A stretch of 64,000 nt of DNA from JAGQSZ01 sp049647585 (GTDB lineage Bacteria > Actinomycetota > Acidimicrobiia > Acidimicrobiales > Microtrichaceae): positions 1 through 64,000 of the forward strand of contig JBARXY010000029.1 in assembly GCA_049647585.1 (NCBI GenBank), read 5' to 3'. The notes beneath the pieces are model-generated. The model ran no database searches. It had not been told where the DNA came from and saw only the letters and a list, made by a program, of their open reading frames with translations. Below are positions 1 through 9,266 of this stretch, piece by piece. Positions within the stretch are counted from its first letter, which is position 1, and each line of letters starts with the position of its first letter. A program made the position numbers and the translations under genes.

Positions 1-13
1 TCACTCGTGTTTT

Positions 14-125
14 CAGGTGGCGGCCGGGTCCTGTGCAATCGCAGCCCGTGAATCGGGTCAGGGCCGGAAGGCAGCAGCTCTCAGCGGAACCTACGGTGTG
101 CCGCAGATCGCCTGGCCGCCTCCTG
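14..125 (+). ncRNA. ffs: Signal recognition particle RNA (small bacterial 4.5S type)
   Basis: The core contains GGGTCAGG, then a GCC-GGAA-GGC tetraloop helix, then AGCAGC. This is the universally conserved SRP RNA domain IV that binds Ffh. The ends pair: CAGG at the 5' end with CCTG at the 3' end, and GGCGGCC (19-25) with GGCCGCC (114-120), giving a rod of about 112 nt. It lies directly upstream of dnaX, a common arrangement in actinobacteria. The exact ends are inferred from the pairing. Confidence 0.93.
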
Positions 126-195
126 AAGACATTGAGTTTCCGAGGCATTCGCCTCGCAGCTGAGGATGTCGGTGGGCACAGGTAGGATCGCAGCG

Positions 196-2571
196 ATGGC
201 CTACCAGTCCCTTTACCGCCGATATCGACCGCGTCGTTTCGACGAGGTCAGGGGCCAGGAACACGTTGTCGGCGCACTGCGCAACGCGGTCGACAACAAC
301 TCGGTCACCCACGCCTATCTGTTCTCAGGCCCCCGCGGAACCGGCAAGACGTCGACCGCACGCATCCTCGCGAAGGCGCTCAACTGCGAGAACCTGCAGA
401 AGGGTGAGCCCTGCTGTGACTGCACGCCATGTCAGGACATGGAGGCAGGCCGCAGCTTCGACCTGTTCGAATTGGACGCTGCTTCCAACAACGGCGTCGA
501 CGCCATTCGTGACCTGATCGAACGAACGGCTGTCGGCTCACCTGGGCGCACCAAGGTGTACATCCTCGACGAGGTCCACATGCTGTCGCCGGCTGCGTCC
601 AACGCGCTGCTGAAGACGCTCGAGGAGCCTCCCGGTCACGTCCGGTTCGTGCTTGCGACCACTGATCCGCAGAAGGTTCTGCCGACCATCCGCAGCCGGA
701 CCCAGCACTTTGAGTTTCAACTGCTCTCTGCAGACGAGCTTGAGCGTTACGTTCGTTGGATAATCGCCGATGCCGACCTTGATGTTGACGACGCCGGCAT
801 TGCCTGGGCGGTTCGACAGGGCCGCGGCTCGGCACGCGACACGCTCTCGGCGCTCGACCAGGTTGTCGCTGCCGGGGGAGTAGTCGAGCGGACCGAACCG
901 ATCGAGAAGTTCTTCGAGGCACTCGTCGCCAAGGACAGCGGAGTCGCGATTCTGGCGGTCGCCGAGGCGCTGGCTCAGGGTCACGACCCCCGGGTGCTCG
1001 CCAAGGTCTTCCTGGACTCGCTTCGCGATACGTTCCTGTTGTCGCTTGGCGCAGAAGTGCCCCACATGATGGCCGACGACGCTGAACGCATGGGCGCTTG
1101 GGCACGACAGATCGGTACGCCGCTTCTGACCCGCGCCATGGAATCGATCGGGTCAGCCACCGTCGACATGCGCCAGGCTGCTGACCCCCGTGTCCCCTTC
1201 GAGGTCGCACTCGTGCGCCTCACAACCCCATCGGCCGGATCGCTGTCCGAGCTCAGCGAACGTCTCGACAAGCTCGAACGGGCGATGGCCAACGGATCTC
1301 CGATTGTCGTAGCTGACAGGCAGGCCGGCACTGCGACCGGTGCCGCTTCACCCGGTACCGAACAAGCACGGGCAAATGAGCCGGCGGGCGACATCGGCGC
1401 GGAGTCCACCCCAGGTCCTGCTGACGCCGGGACAGATCGGCCATCCCCGTCTGGACAGCGATCGCGAACCTCGGAAGGGCCGAGTCGTGACGGTATGAGC
1501 CACGCTGCGAGGGCTCGTGCCGAACTCGCCCGACACAGTTCTGAGTCAGCCGAGAAGACAGACCTCAATCGCAGGCCGACTCGTGCCACGCCGAAGTCCA
1601 CCTCGGCTGGCGGACCGCCGCCGGTTCCGCCGTCCTCGCGGCGCCCGCAGGCAGGAACCGCCGAGACCGGCGAGCCCGCCGAGTCCGCTCAGGCAGGGTC
1701 TTCGCCGGAGCCCACCTCGGACGCTCCGTCACCGTCCCCACAAGCGCCCCCAGAACCGCCGCCCGTGTCGACGCCTCCGGCACCCACCGGCGCCGCACCC
1801 ACTACCGCCGCACCCGCTGACCGCGCACCAACCGGCGCCGCACCCACTGGACTGGAAGGCGCGTCACCCGGGGCTGAGTCGTCGCCCGAGCATGAGCTGT
1901 CTGACGTCCCGGACATCGAGTCCCCCACGAGCCAGGGCGGCCAGGTTGAACCACCTGCACCGACATCGACCGCTGGGGCCGGCTCGGACGGAGAGCTGAG
2001 CGTGGGGGACCTGCAGAGCGCGCTCGAAACGGCAGTTCTCACTCAGATCCGTGGAGTGACCAAAGCGATCTACGCCCAAGGTCATTTCCTCTCGATCGCC
2101 CACGGCACTGCGGTTTTCGTCGTGGAGAATGCCCCCACACGTGAACGGGCCGAGAAGTCGCGCACAGAGATCGAATCCCTACTGTCAGCCCATCTTGGTC
2201 GCCCGGTATCGCTCAAGGTGACCGACAAGGACTCCGTGGGTGGATTCGCCGATGGCGGTCAGGCAGACGCCGGCCAGTCAGGTGCCGGTCGCGCCGGCGC
2301 AACCGGTTCAGCGCACCCGCCAGGGGCATCCCCGAATGACCATCGGGGTCCTGCGACTTCCCGCCGTCCAGGATCCCAGGAACTGCCGGCGGGCGAAATG
2401 CCACTGGACCGCCCGGATGAGCCGAGCGAGTTCGACGAAGAGCAGGAACTGATGGCCATCGACGTCACCGAACTCGAGGACGCCAAGGGCGTCGCCGAGA
2501 CCGGTCTCGATCGCCTCCTCAGTGCATTTCCCGGAGCAACAGTGATCGAATCCAACGAGGAGCAGCCATGA
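196..2571 (+). CDS. dnaX: DNA polymerase III subunit gamma/tau
   Basis: Clamp-loader ATPase of the replicative polymerase, which loads the beta clamp and links the polymerases in the replisome. The N-terminal AAA+ module shows Walker A GPRGTGKT (about residues 45-52), a four-cysteine zinc site ending CCDCTPC, the ELDAASNNGVD segment and Walker B with LDEVHMLS. Residues about 380-640 are a Pro/Ala/Ser-rich linker typical of actinobacterial DnaX, followed by a tau-like C-terminal domain. I chose the ATG giving MAYQSLYRRYRPRRF, the family's usual start, rather than one ten codons upstream. A GGTAGGA-like ribosome site sits about 8 nt before it. The stop overlaps the ybaB start (ATGA). About 791 aa. 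Confidence 0.97.
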   Translation: MAYQSLYRRYRPRRFDEVRGQEHVVGALRNAVDNNSVTHAYLFSGPRGTGKTSTARILAKALNCENLQKGEPCCDCTPCQDMEAGRSFDLFELDAASNNGVDAIRDLIERTAVGSPGRTKVYILDEVHMLSPAASNALLKTLEEPPGHVRFVLATTDPQKVLPTIRSRTQHFEFQLLSADELERYVRWIIADADLDVDDAGIAWAVRQGRGSARDTLSALDQVVAAGGVVERTEPIEKFFEALVAKDSGVAILAVAEALAQGHDPRVLAKVFLDSLRDTFLLSLGAEVPHMMADDAERMGAWARQIGTPLLTRAMESIGSATVDMRQAADPRVPFEVALVRLTTPSAGSLSELSERLDKLERAMANGSPIVVADRQAGTATGAASPGTEQARANEPAGDIGAESTPGPADAGTDRPSPSGQRSRTSEGPSRDGMSHAARARAELARHSSESAEKTDLNRRPTRATPKSTSAGGPPPVPPSSRRPQAGTAETGEPAESAQAGSSPEPTSDAPSPSPQAPPEPPPVSTPPAPTGAAPTTAAPADRAPTGAAPTGLEGASPGAESSPEHELSDVPDIESPTSQGGQVEPPAPTSTAGAGSDGELSVGDLQSALETAVLTQIRGVTKAIYAQGHFLSIAHGTAVFVVENAPTRERAEKSRTEIESLLSAHLGRPVSLKVTDKDSVGGFADGGQADAGQSGAGRAGATGSAHPPGASPNDHRGPATSRRPGSQELPAGEMPLDRPDEPSEFDEEQELMAIDVTELEDAKGVAETGLDRLLSAFPGATVIESNEEQP

Positions 2572-3029
2572 ATTCCGAAAGCGCCGATTCATCCTCCGAC
2601 GCACCCTCGGACGACCAGAGTTCGAGCAGCCAGGGCTCGCCCTCTCCACTCGGCCAGGGACTGGACCTCGGATCGATGATGCAGATGGCACAGTCCATGC
2701 AGGAACAGGTCGCGTTGGCTCAGCAGGAACTTGCCGACACCGAAGTTGTCGGCACATCCGGTGGCGGCGTTGTGACGGTGACTCTCAACGGCCACCTCCA
2801 CCTGAAGAAGGTCCACATTGCCCCCGACGCCGTTGACGCGGACGACCCCTCGATGGTCGAGGACCTGATCCTTGCCGCATGGCAGGACGCCCACGACCAG
2901 GTTGCGGTCCTCCAGGCCCAGGCTGATCCCATGAGCGGACTGCTCGGTGGCGGTGGGCTGGGAGATTTGGGTGGTGGGGCTGGCCTGGGCGACCTAGGTG
3001 GCCTCGGTGGATTGCTTGGCGGGGCCTGA
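2568..3029 (+). CDS. ybaB: YbaB/EbfC family nucleoid-associated protein
   Basis: Small DNA-binding protein family that sits between dnaX and recR in most bacteria. The central segment (QMAQSMQEQVALAQQEL, then a beta-rich part with VTVTLNGHLHLKKVHIAPD) matches the YbaB fold. The protein is 153 aa, longer than the usual ~105 aa, because of an acidic Ser-rich N-terminal extension and a C-terminal tail made almost only of Gly, Leu and Asp. The start codon overlaps the dnaX stop and recR begins at the next base after its stop, so the three genes should be translated as one operon. The glycine-rich tail is unusual and probably disordered. Confidence 0.92.
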   Translation: MNSESADSSSDAPSDDQSSSSQGSPSPLGQGLDLGSMMQMAQSMQEQVALAQQELADTEVVGTSGGGVVTVTLNGHLHLKKVHIAPDAVDADDPSMVEDLILAAWQDAHDQVAVLQAQADPMSGLLGGGGLGDLGGGAGLGDLGGLGGLLGGA

Positions 3030-3635
3030 GTGGCGAGCCCTTATGCCGCAGCGGTTCAGGACCTGATCGACGCGCTCGGTCGTCTGCCCGGAATTGGCCC
3101 CAAATCGGCGCAGCGGGTCGCGTTCCACCTGCTCAAGGTTGACGCAGACGAGGCAAATCGCCTCGCCCGGGCGATTGTTCGCGTCAAGGAGCGTGTCGGA
3201 TTCTGCACCGTCTGTTTCAACATCGCCGAGGGCGAACTCTGCACGGTTTGTGCCGACCCCAGGCGTGACGAACATCTGCTGTGTGTGGTCGAGGAACCCG
3301 GTGATGTCGTTGCGATCGAAAGGACCCGGGAATTCCGTGGCCGGTATCACGTCCTTCAGGGGGCGATCGACCATCTTCAGGGGGTCGGACCGGAGCAACT
3401 CAAGGTCAAGGAACTGATTTCTCGTGTCAGCGACGGCAAGATCACCGAGGTGATCATCTGCACCAACCCAAACCTCGAAGGCGAAGCGACAGCGCTATAT
3501 CTATCGCGCGTCCTGGACGTTCCTGGCTTGACCGTCTCGCGGCTCTCCAGCGGGCTGCCGGTAGGCGGTGACCTGGAGTACGCGGACGAACTGACGCTCG
3601 GGCGAGCCCTCGAAGGACGCCGGGTTATCTCCTAG
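3030..3635 (+). CDS. recR: Recombination mediator protein RecR
   Basis: RecFOR-pathway protein that helps load RecA on gapped DNA. Features in order: a helix-hairpin-helix with LPGIGPKSAQRVAFHLL, a four-cysteine zinc motif (CTVCFN...CTVC), and a Toprim domain with VVEEPGDVVAIERT. At 201 aa it has the normal family length. It starts with GTG directly after the ybaB stop. The order dnaX-ybaB-recR is the widespread replication/repair arrangement. A weak GCCG/CGGC stem followed by TTTT lies about 20 bp past the stop, but I do not call it a terminator. Confidence 0.97.
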   Translation: MASPYAAAVQDLIDALGRLPGIGPKSAQRVAFHLLKVDADEANRLARAIVRVKERVGFCTVCFNIAEGELCTVCADPRRDEHLLCVVEEPGDVVAIERTREFRGRYHVLQGAIDHLQGVGPEQLKVKELISRVSDGKITEVIICTNPNLEGEATALYLSRVLDVPGLTVSRLSSGLPVGGDLEYADELTLGRALEGRRVIS

Positions 3636-3680
3636 CGAAGCAGCACTGAGGAGCCGTGGCTCGGCTTTTGGGCGGCCCTT

Positions 3681-4673
3681 TCAGGTCGCTGACTCGCGGC
3701 GACGGCGGGCCTCGAAGACGATCGCAAGTCCCACGATCACCATCAGTGCTCCGACAGCGCCCTGGGCCCCAACCGAGTCACTGCCTGTAAAGGCGAGTTC
3801 CCGACCGTTGTCGGCGCCGTTGCCGGCCGCGCCGCCGGTGCCGTCGGCAGCGGCATTCACCATGAGCTGGAGGCTCTTGACGGTGCTGTCACCGAAGAGG
3901 ACCAGCGTGTGGGACCCTGCGGTGGTTCCGGCCGGAATCGTCACCTTGGCCCGGAGAATCCCGGATGGGTCCGCTGTCGCGGAAGCGAGGACCGTGGGCG
4001 TGCTGTAAAGGACAACGGTAACCGCCTCCCCGGCCACGAACCCGCCCTGGTCGATATCGATCGATGAGCCCGCTGCGGCGACTGCCGAACTCTGGCCACT
4101 GAACGGCACCGCACTGGCTGGAGGTTCTGAGGGCGGAGTGAAGTCTGCCGGTGCGCTCGTCGGCGGTGCGGTAGTAGGGGCCACCGTGGTTGGCGCGCTT
4201 GTGGTTGGGGGTGTCGTGGTTGGAGGTGCCGCAGTCACTGTGAAAGTTCCGGTCACGCTGTTGGGCTGGTCCGCAGCGATAGAGCACTGGGCTGAAATCT
4301 GATAGGAGCGTGACGTCACCGGGACCTCGGTGATCCCCTCTCCGATGTTCAGTTGCGACAGGGTGCTCGGAACCGTGACGGTGGCCGAGAAGGCATTGTC
4401 GGCAAGATACGGAGTCGTGCCGAGACTCGCCCTCGTCTGTGGCCCCGCCTCGGCATCGACGAAGGCCAGCATGATGTCGCCGCCTAGGGGAACCTCCGGA
4501 CAGGACAGAGTGCCCGCGACCACGAACGTCGATCCGACCGGTCCGGAACCCGGGGTGGCCACAATCGAATCGTTGGGAACCGCCCCGGCTACGGGGACGA
4601 AGGCAAAGCCAACTGCGCCAAAAGCAACAGCTGCTCCGGCAATACGCGCTCCGACGGTGCGTTTGAAACCCAT
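3681..4673 (-). CDS. Secreted cell-wall protein with LAFTG sorting signal
   Basis: The 330-aa protein has an N-terminal signal peptide (basic MGFKRTVGAR, then a hydrophobic Ala/Gly/Val stretch), Ig-like beta domains, and a Thr/Pro linker of repeated PTT/APTT near residues 150-180. A typical sorting tail follows: LAFTG, a hydrophobic helix and RRRR. LAxTG is the pentapeptide used by class E sortases in high-GC Gram-positives, so covalent anchoring to peptidoglycan is likely. No sortase gene is in the window. The gene converges on recR and has no obvious operon partner. The function of the extracellular part is unknown; adhesion or a structural role is a guess. Confidence 0.8.
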   Translation of the reverse strand: MGFKRTVGARIAGAAVAFGAVGFAFVPVAGAVPNDSIVATPGSGPVGSTFVVAGTLSCPEVPLGGDIMLAFVDAEAGPQTRASLGTTPYLADNAFSATVTVPSTLSQLNIGEGITEVPVTSRSYQISAQCSIAADQPNSVTGTFTVTAAPPTTTPPTTSAPTTVAPTTAPPTSAPADFTPPSEPPASAVPFSGQSSAVAAAGSSIDIDQGGFVAGEAVTVVLYSTPTVLASATADPSGILRAKVTIPAGTTAGSHTLVLFGDSTVKSLQLMVNAAADGTGGAAGNGADNGRELAFTGSDSVGAQGAVGALMVIVGLAIVFEARRRRESAT

Positions 4674-4794
4674 GTCTCTCCCAAACTGAGTATCGCGGCG
4701 GACCGATTCGGCCTGCCCAACGGCTAAGTTTGTCTAACAATGATTGAGCTGTGAAGCAAGCATCTTCGGTGGTCTGTGGGTCTCTCAAAAGACA

Positions 4795-4829
4795 GAGCGG
4801 CCTCCGGGCCGAAGCTCCGGAGGCCGCTC
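4795..4829 (-). terminator. Rho-independent terminator downstream of the thiolase gene
   Basis: A perfect 13-bp stem (4795-4807 with 4817-4829; arms GAGCGGCCTCCGG/CCGGAGGCCGCTC) closes a 9-nt loop. Read on the minus strand it is followed by TGTCTTTTGAG, a short T-run. It lies about 95 bp after the thiolase stop, in the right orientation to end that transcript before the LAFTG gene. Confidence 0.8.
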
Positions 4830-4924
4830 AAAGTTGTCGTGACGGGACCGACGGTCCAATCAGATTCCAGGATCAGATCGCTCCGGCCATGAAGACCTCG
4901 GAGCTGACCAGGATCCCTGGGGAC

Positions 4925-6106
4925 TCAGATGGTCTTGACGAGCATCGCGTCGCCCTGGCCGCCGCCACCGCATAGTGCGGCTGCACCGAGTCCGCCTCCA
5001 CGACGAGCGAGCTCGTTGAGGATCGTGAGCACGATACGAGTCCCGGACATTCCGATCGGGTGACCCAGGGCAATGGCGCCACCATTGACGTTGACGATCT
5101 CGTCGGAGATGCCGAGGTCCTTCATCGAGGCGACCCCGACGGCTGCGAAGGCTTCGTTCAGCTCGAACAGGTCCACGTCGGAAACGGACTTCCCGGCACG
5201 CTCGAGAGCCTGGAGGATCGAACGCGACGGCTGGGTCAGCAGAGAGGCGTCCGGGCCGGCAACCTGTCCGTAGGAGACGATCTCACCCAACGGGTTTCCG
5301 CCGATGCGCTCAGCTGCGGCCTTGGAGGCGACGATTACTGCAGCACCACCGTCCGAGATCTGCGACGCGTTACCAGCGGTGATGTTTCCAGCCTTGTCGA
5401 AGGCGGGACGCAGCTTGGCGAGCGAGTCGGCAGTGGTTTCGCCACGGACGCCCTCGTCAGTGCTGAAGATCACCGGATCGCCCTTGCGCTGGGGAACTTC
5501 GACGTTGACGATCTCGTTGTCGAAGAGACCTTCCTTCTGGGCACGTGCAGCGCGCTCATGGGACTTGGCTGCCAGGTCGTCCTGCTCTTCGCGGTTGATC
5601 CCTGCGGTGGCGGCGTATTTCTCGGTGCCGCCGCCCATCGCGATCTGATCGATCGCACAGAAGAGTCCGTCGTGCATCATCGAGTCGACGACCTTCTTGT
5701 CACCCATGCGCATTCCGGCTCGAGCGTCGGGAAGCAGGTACGGAGCGTTGGTCATCGATTCCATACCGCCTGCGACGACGATGTCGGCCTGACCTGACTG
5801 GATCAGAAGGTCGGCCATCATGATCGAGTTGATTCCGGACAGGCAGACCTTGTTGATCGTGGTGGACGGAATGCTCAGCGGAATGCCGGCCTTGTAGGCG
5901 GCCTGACGAGCTGTCATCTGACCTGCTCCGGCCAGGAGAACCTGACCCATGAACACGTAGTCGACGTTCTCGGGATCGACACCGGCTCGGGCAAGAGCTT
6001 CCTTGATGGCGATGCTGCCAAGGTCGGTGCCACTGAAACCGGCGAGCGAGCCGGACAGTTTGCCGATAGGAGTACGAGCACCGGACAGAATTACGGAACC
6101 AGGCAT
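4925..6106 (-). CDS. Acetyl-CoA C-acetyltransferase (thiolase)
   Basis: Thiolase of 393 aa, the standard length of the biosynthetic AtoB/PhaA group. It condenses two acetyl-CoA to acetoacetyl-CoA or runs the reverse thiolysis. The acyl-accepting cysteine lies in NKVCLSG (Cys about 88), the active-site histidine in GHPIGMSGTR, and the second cysteine in CGGGGQGDA. The ribosome site is strong: on the mRNA GGGGAGGTG precedes the ATG, and part of it can pair in a small hairpin. Beta-oxidation, polyhydroxybutyrate supply or the ethylmalonyl-CoA pathway are all possible. Crotonyl-CoA reductase 1.6 kb away favours the last. Confidence 0.93.
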   Translation of the reverse strand: MPGSVILSGARTPIGKLSGSLAGFSGTDLGSIAIKEALARAGVDPENVDYVFMGQVLLAGAGQMTARQAAYKAGIPLSIPSTTINKVCLSGINSIMMADLLIQSGQADIVVAGGMESMTNAPYLLPDARAGMRMGDKKVVDSMMHDGLFCAIDQIAMGGGTEKYAATAGINREEQDDLAAKSHERAARAQKEGLFDNEIVNVEVPQRKGDPVIFSTDEGVRGETTADSLAKLRPAFDKAGNITAGNASQISDGGAAVIVASKAAAERIGGNPLGEIVSYGQVAGPDASLLTQPSRSILQALERAGKSVSDVDLFELNEAFAAVGVASMKDLGISDEIVNVNGGAIALGHPIGMSGTRIVLTILNELARRGGGLGAAALCGGGGQGDAMLVKTI

Positions 6107-6204
6107 GGTTCACCTCCCCTAAGGGGACCGTCGCGGCCCCATGAAACGTTGGAAGACAAGGATACTGGCAAGGGTGTGCAGCGTCGAAGGCGGGCGACGG
6201 GAGT

Positions 6205-6276
6205 CACGTCGGAAGTCGCCCCCGGAGCGACATCGCAAGTCACGTCGCAAGTCGCCGCCGGAGCGACGTCGGAAGT
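6205..6276. repeat. Two tandem 36-bp repeats
   Basis: Units 6205-6240 and 6241-6276 match at 32 of 36 positions by eye. Both begin CACGTCG and contain CCGGAGCGAC. They lie in the 200-bp divergent spacer between the thiolase start and the DUF3089 lipoprotein start. No coding or operator role is evident. Confidence 0.85.
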
Positions 6277-6318
6277 ACGTCAGGGGTAAACCGACGCCGC
6301 CCGGCTACGTTGATCCAC

Positions 6319-7668
6319 ATGCGCTCTCGTTGGTTGGTCTTGACGGTGCTACTCACCCTGTTGATCCCAATAGCGTGTAGTGGCGGCAACTCCTCGGCCG
6401 ATGGCAAGGCCGGAGACAAGACCGACGCTAGGGAGTCGCCCTCAAAGGATTCGGGGTCATCGGCGGCTGATACGCCAGACGGCAAGTCGGTCGGACGGAC
6501 CTCGCCACTGGAGCGCTACGTCGACTACAAGAGCGACGTCTACAGCGATCCTGGAGCCTGGCTGTGTCGACCCGATGTGGATGACATCTGCGACAGTGGA
6601 CTCGACTCCACCCGAGTGGACGCCGATGGGAAGTTGACGGTTCAGCCATGGCACGCCGATCCGGGCGCTCCCATCGACTGCTTCTACGTCTATCCGACGA
6701 TCTCAACCGATCCCGGCAAGTTCAGCGATCGAGAGGCCTCCCCCGCGGAGGAGGGATTTGTCGCCGTCAACCAGGTCGCGAGGCTGGGTCAGGAGTGTCG
6801 CGTTTTCGCTCCGATCTACAGACAGGGAACTCTGAGCGCCCTGGCCGCAAGCCTCGGCACCGGCACCGTAGGAAGCGAAGCGGGCACAGGTGGCAAGAAG
6901 CCGGCCGAGGATCCCGACACGCCCTTCAAGGATGTCCTCGATGCCTGGAGGACCTACATGGCCAACGACAACGGCGGTCGGGGCGTGGTGCTCATTGGTC
7001 ATTCCCAAGGCGCGGCGCTGCTCAACAAGTTGATCAAGTCGGAGATCGATCCCAACGCCGACGTGGTCAAGATTCTGGTTTCGGCCTACCTGGCCGGCTG
7101 GTCGATCAAGGTCCCGAACGGCGCCGATGTCGGTGGGGACTTCGCAAACGTCCCGCTCTGCCGCGACGAGTCGCAGGTCCACTGCGCAGTCAGTTGGTCC
7201 TCGTACAGGTCGACGGTTCCGCCCGTACCCGGGTCGATCTTCGGTCGATCGTCGAAGGACGAGACGACCGGGGCGGAACTGGTCTCGGCCTGTACCAATC
7301 CGGCATCGATCAGCGGAGGGTCGGCCGAGGCAAAATCCTATTTTCCATCGGCTCCGGACGCTTCGATTGTGGACAATCTCGGGTCGGATTCGGCCGAGGG
7401 CGCCACATGGGTGAGTCCCGACAAAGGGGTCATCTCAACCCCGTTCGTCTCGACTCCCGGACTGGTGAGCGTCGAGTGTCGGAGTCGGGATGGTTTCGAC
7501 TACCTGGAGTTGACGGTCAACGGGGATCCGACCGATCCCCGGATCGACGACATCGGTGGTGATCTGAGTCCGGAATGGGGCATGCACCTTCAGGACGTAA
7601 ATGTCGTCATGGGCAATATCGTCGATCTGGTCGCCCAGCAGTCCAGGGCTTTCATCGCCGGACGTTGA
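6319..7668 (+). CDS. DUF3089 alpha/beta-hydrolase-like lipoprotein
   Basis: Recognised as DUF3089 from DCFYVYPTIS, FAPIYRQGTL and the nucleophile elbow GHSQGA, embedded in an alpha/beta-hydrolase-like core. The N-terminus MRSRWLVLTVLLTLLIPIAC is a lipoprotein-type signal ending at Cys 20. Pro at the -3 position is not the classical residue, so lipidation is likely but not certain. After it comes a low-complexity Ser/Gly/Asp spacer. I start at the ATG just before the signal rather than the upstream TTG. The substrate is unknown and an esterase is the best general guess. About 449 aa. Confidence 0.82.
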   Translation: MRSRWLVLTVLLTLLIPIACSGGNSSADGKAGDKTDARESPSKDSGSSAADTPDGKSVGRTSPLERYVDYKSDVYSDPGAWLCRPDVDDICDSGLDSTRVDADGKLTVQPWHADPGAPIDCFYVYPTISTDPGKFSDREASPAEEGFVAVNQVARLGQECRVFAPIYRQGTLSALAASLGTGTVGSEAGTGGKKPAEDPDTPFKDVLDAWRTYMANDNGGRGVVLIGHSQGAALLNKLIKSEIDPNADVVKILVSAYLAGWSIKVPNGADVGGDFANVPLCRDESQVHCAVSWSSYRSTVPPVPGSIFGRSSKDETTGAELVSACTNPASISGGSAEAKSYFPSAPDASIVDNLGSDSAEGATWVSPDKGVISTPFVSTPGLVSVECRSRDGFDYLELTVNGDPTDPRIDDIGGDLSPEWGMHLQDVNVVMGNIVDLVAQQSRAFIAGR

Positions 7669-7752
7669 ACGCGAGCGGACCGGCCGGGCTGTGAAAGAAC
7701 CGCCTTCCCCCAACTCTCATCCCGTTACTACTCAGTGGTAACTTGCGCGTCC

Positions 7753-9111
7753 ATGAGTGACGTGCAGGAGATCCTCGCAGCCATCCAGTCCGACGCCAGC
7801 GCCGAGGACATCGCAAACCTGGAGGTTCCCGAGCAGTACCGGGCAGCCCACGTGCTGCGGTCCGAGTCGGCAATGTGGGAGGGAGTCGAATCCTGGGACA
7901 AGGATCCACGTAAGAGCCTTCACGTCGGCGACGTCCCGATGCCCGAACTGGCGCCCGACGAAGCCGTCGTCGCGGTCATGGCCAGCTCGATCAACTTCAA
8001 CACCGTGTGGACCTCGATCTTCGAGCCGCTGCCGACCTTCGGTTTCCTTGACCGGATGGCCCGTGAGTCCGTCTGGGGCAAACGCCACTCCCAGGACTTC
8101 CACGCCCTCGGCTCTGACGCATCGGGTGTGGTCCTGCGGGTTGGGTCAGCTGTGCGCAACTGGAAGCCGGGCGACCGGATCACGGCGCATTGCAACCACG
8201 TCGACGATCAGGACCCATCCGCGCACAACGATTCGATGCTCGCCGCCAATCAGCGGATCTGGGGGTTCGAGACCAACTACGGCGGACTGGCAGACCTGGC
8301 GATCGTCAAGGCCAACCAGCTCATGCCGAAGCCCGAGCATCTGAGCTGGGAAGAGGCTGCGGTCAACGCGCTGTGTAGTTCGACCAGCTACCGGATGCTC
8401 GTGGGCAATCACGGTGCTCGCATGAAGCAGGGCGACAACGTGTTCATCTGGGGCGCGACCGGCGGTATCGGTGCCTACGCCACCCAGTTGGTGCTCAACG
8501 GCGGTGGCACACCGATCGGTGTCGTCTCCTCGCCGGAGCGTGCCCGGCTGCTCAACGCGATGGGTTGCGAGGCTGTCATCGACCGTAGGGCCGAGGGCTA
8601 CAAGTTCTGGTCCGACGAGAACACCCAGGACGAGAGCGAGTGGCGTCGCCTGGGCAAGAAGGTCCGCGAACTTGTTGGCGAGGATCCCGACATCGTCTTC
8701 GAACACCCCGGCCGTTCGACGATGGGCGCCTCGGTGTTCATCACGAAGCGTGGCGGAACTGTCGTCACCTGCGCCGCTACCTCCGGCTACATGGTCGAAT
8801 TCGACAACCGGCACCTGTGGATGAAGCTCAAGAAGGTCCTCTCCTCGCACTTCGCCAACTACCAGGAGGCGTGGGAGATGAACCGTCTGATCCGCCAGGG
8901 CGCGATCCAGCCGGTCATGAGCGAGGTCTTCGATCTGGAACACGTCGGCGATGCCGCGCTGAAGGTTCACCACAACGAGGCCGAGGGCAAGATTGGTGTG
9001 CTGTGCATGTCACCCGCCGAAGGACTCGGAATCACCGACCCCGAAAAGCGTGCCGAGATCGGTGAGGACAAGATCACCTTGTTCCAGCGCTACGCACGCG
9101 GCGAGATCTGA
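7753..9111 (+). CDS. ccrA: Crotonyl-CoA carboxylase/reductase
   Basis: NADPH-dependent enzyme that reductively carboxylates crotonyl-CoA to ethylmalonyl-CoA. It is the key step of the ethylmalonyl-CoA pathway for acetyl-CoA assimilation and also supplies extender units. It is a medium-chain dehydrogenase fold: a GroES-like N-terminal part with ALGSDASGVVLRVG, a Rossmann motif WGATGGIGAYATQL, and the Ccr-typical LFQRYARGEI-like end. Length 452 aa fits Ccr (about 430-450). I chose the ATG giving MSDVQEIL. Methylmalonyl-CoA epimerase follows 155 bp downstream, and a propionyl-CoA carboxylase beta subunit is at 21 kb, which makes a pathway role likely. Confidence 0.93.
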   Translation: MSDVQEILAAIQSDASAEDIANLEVPEQYRAAHVLRSESAMWEGVESWDKDPRKSLHVGDVPMPELAPDEAVVAVMASSINFNTVWTSIFEPLPTFGFLDRMARESVWGKRHSQDFHALGSDASGVVLRVGSAVRNWKPGDRITAHCNHVDDQDPSAHNDSMLAANQRIWGFETNYGGLADLAIVKANQLMPKPEHLSWEEAAVNALCSSTSYRMLVGNHGARMKQGDNVFIWGATGGIGAYATQLVLNGGGTPIGVVSSPERARLLNAMGCEAVIDRRAEGYKFWSDENTQDESEWRRLGKKVRELVGEDPDIVFEHPGRSTMGASVFITKRGGTVVTCAATSGYMVEFDNRHLWMKLKKVLSSHFANYQEAWEMNRLIRQGAIQPVMSEVFDLEHVGDAALKVHHNEAEGKIGVLCMSPAEGLGITDPEKRAEIGEDKITLFQRYARGEI

Positions 9112-9266
9112 GTCACCCACGTCCCACCCACCGTTCCATGCGCCGACGCTGCGAGGCCGGGGTAGGAGAAGGTGGCCGCTGCTCTGCAGTGCCGCTGAAG
9201 TTCTACATGCGGACATCCCAAGGCTGAGTACCGGAAGCTCAGCATCCAAGAGATTCGAGAGAAGCC

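Noticed and set aside
3640..3680. Terminator after recR
   Set aside because: Only a 4-bp stem before a TTTT; too weak to call.
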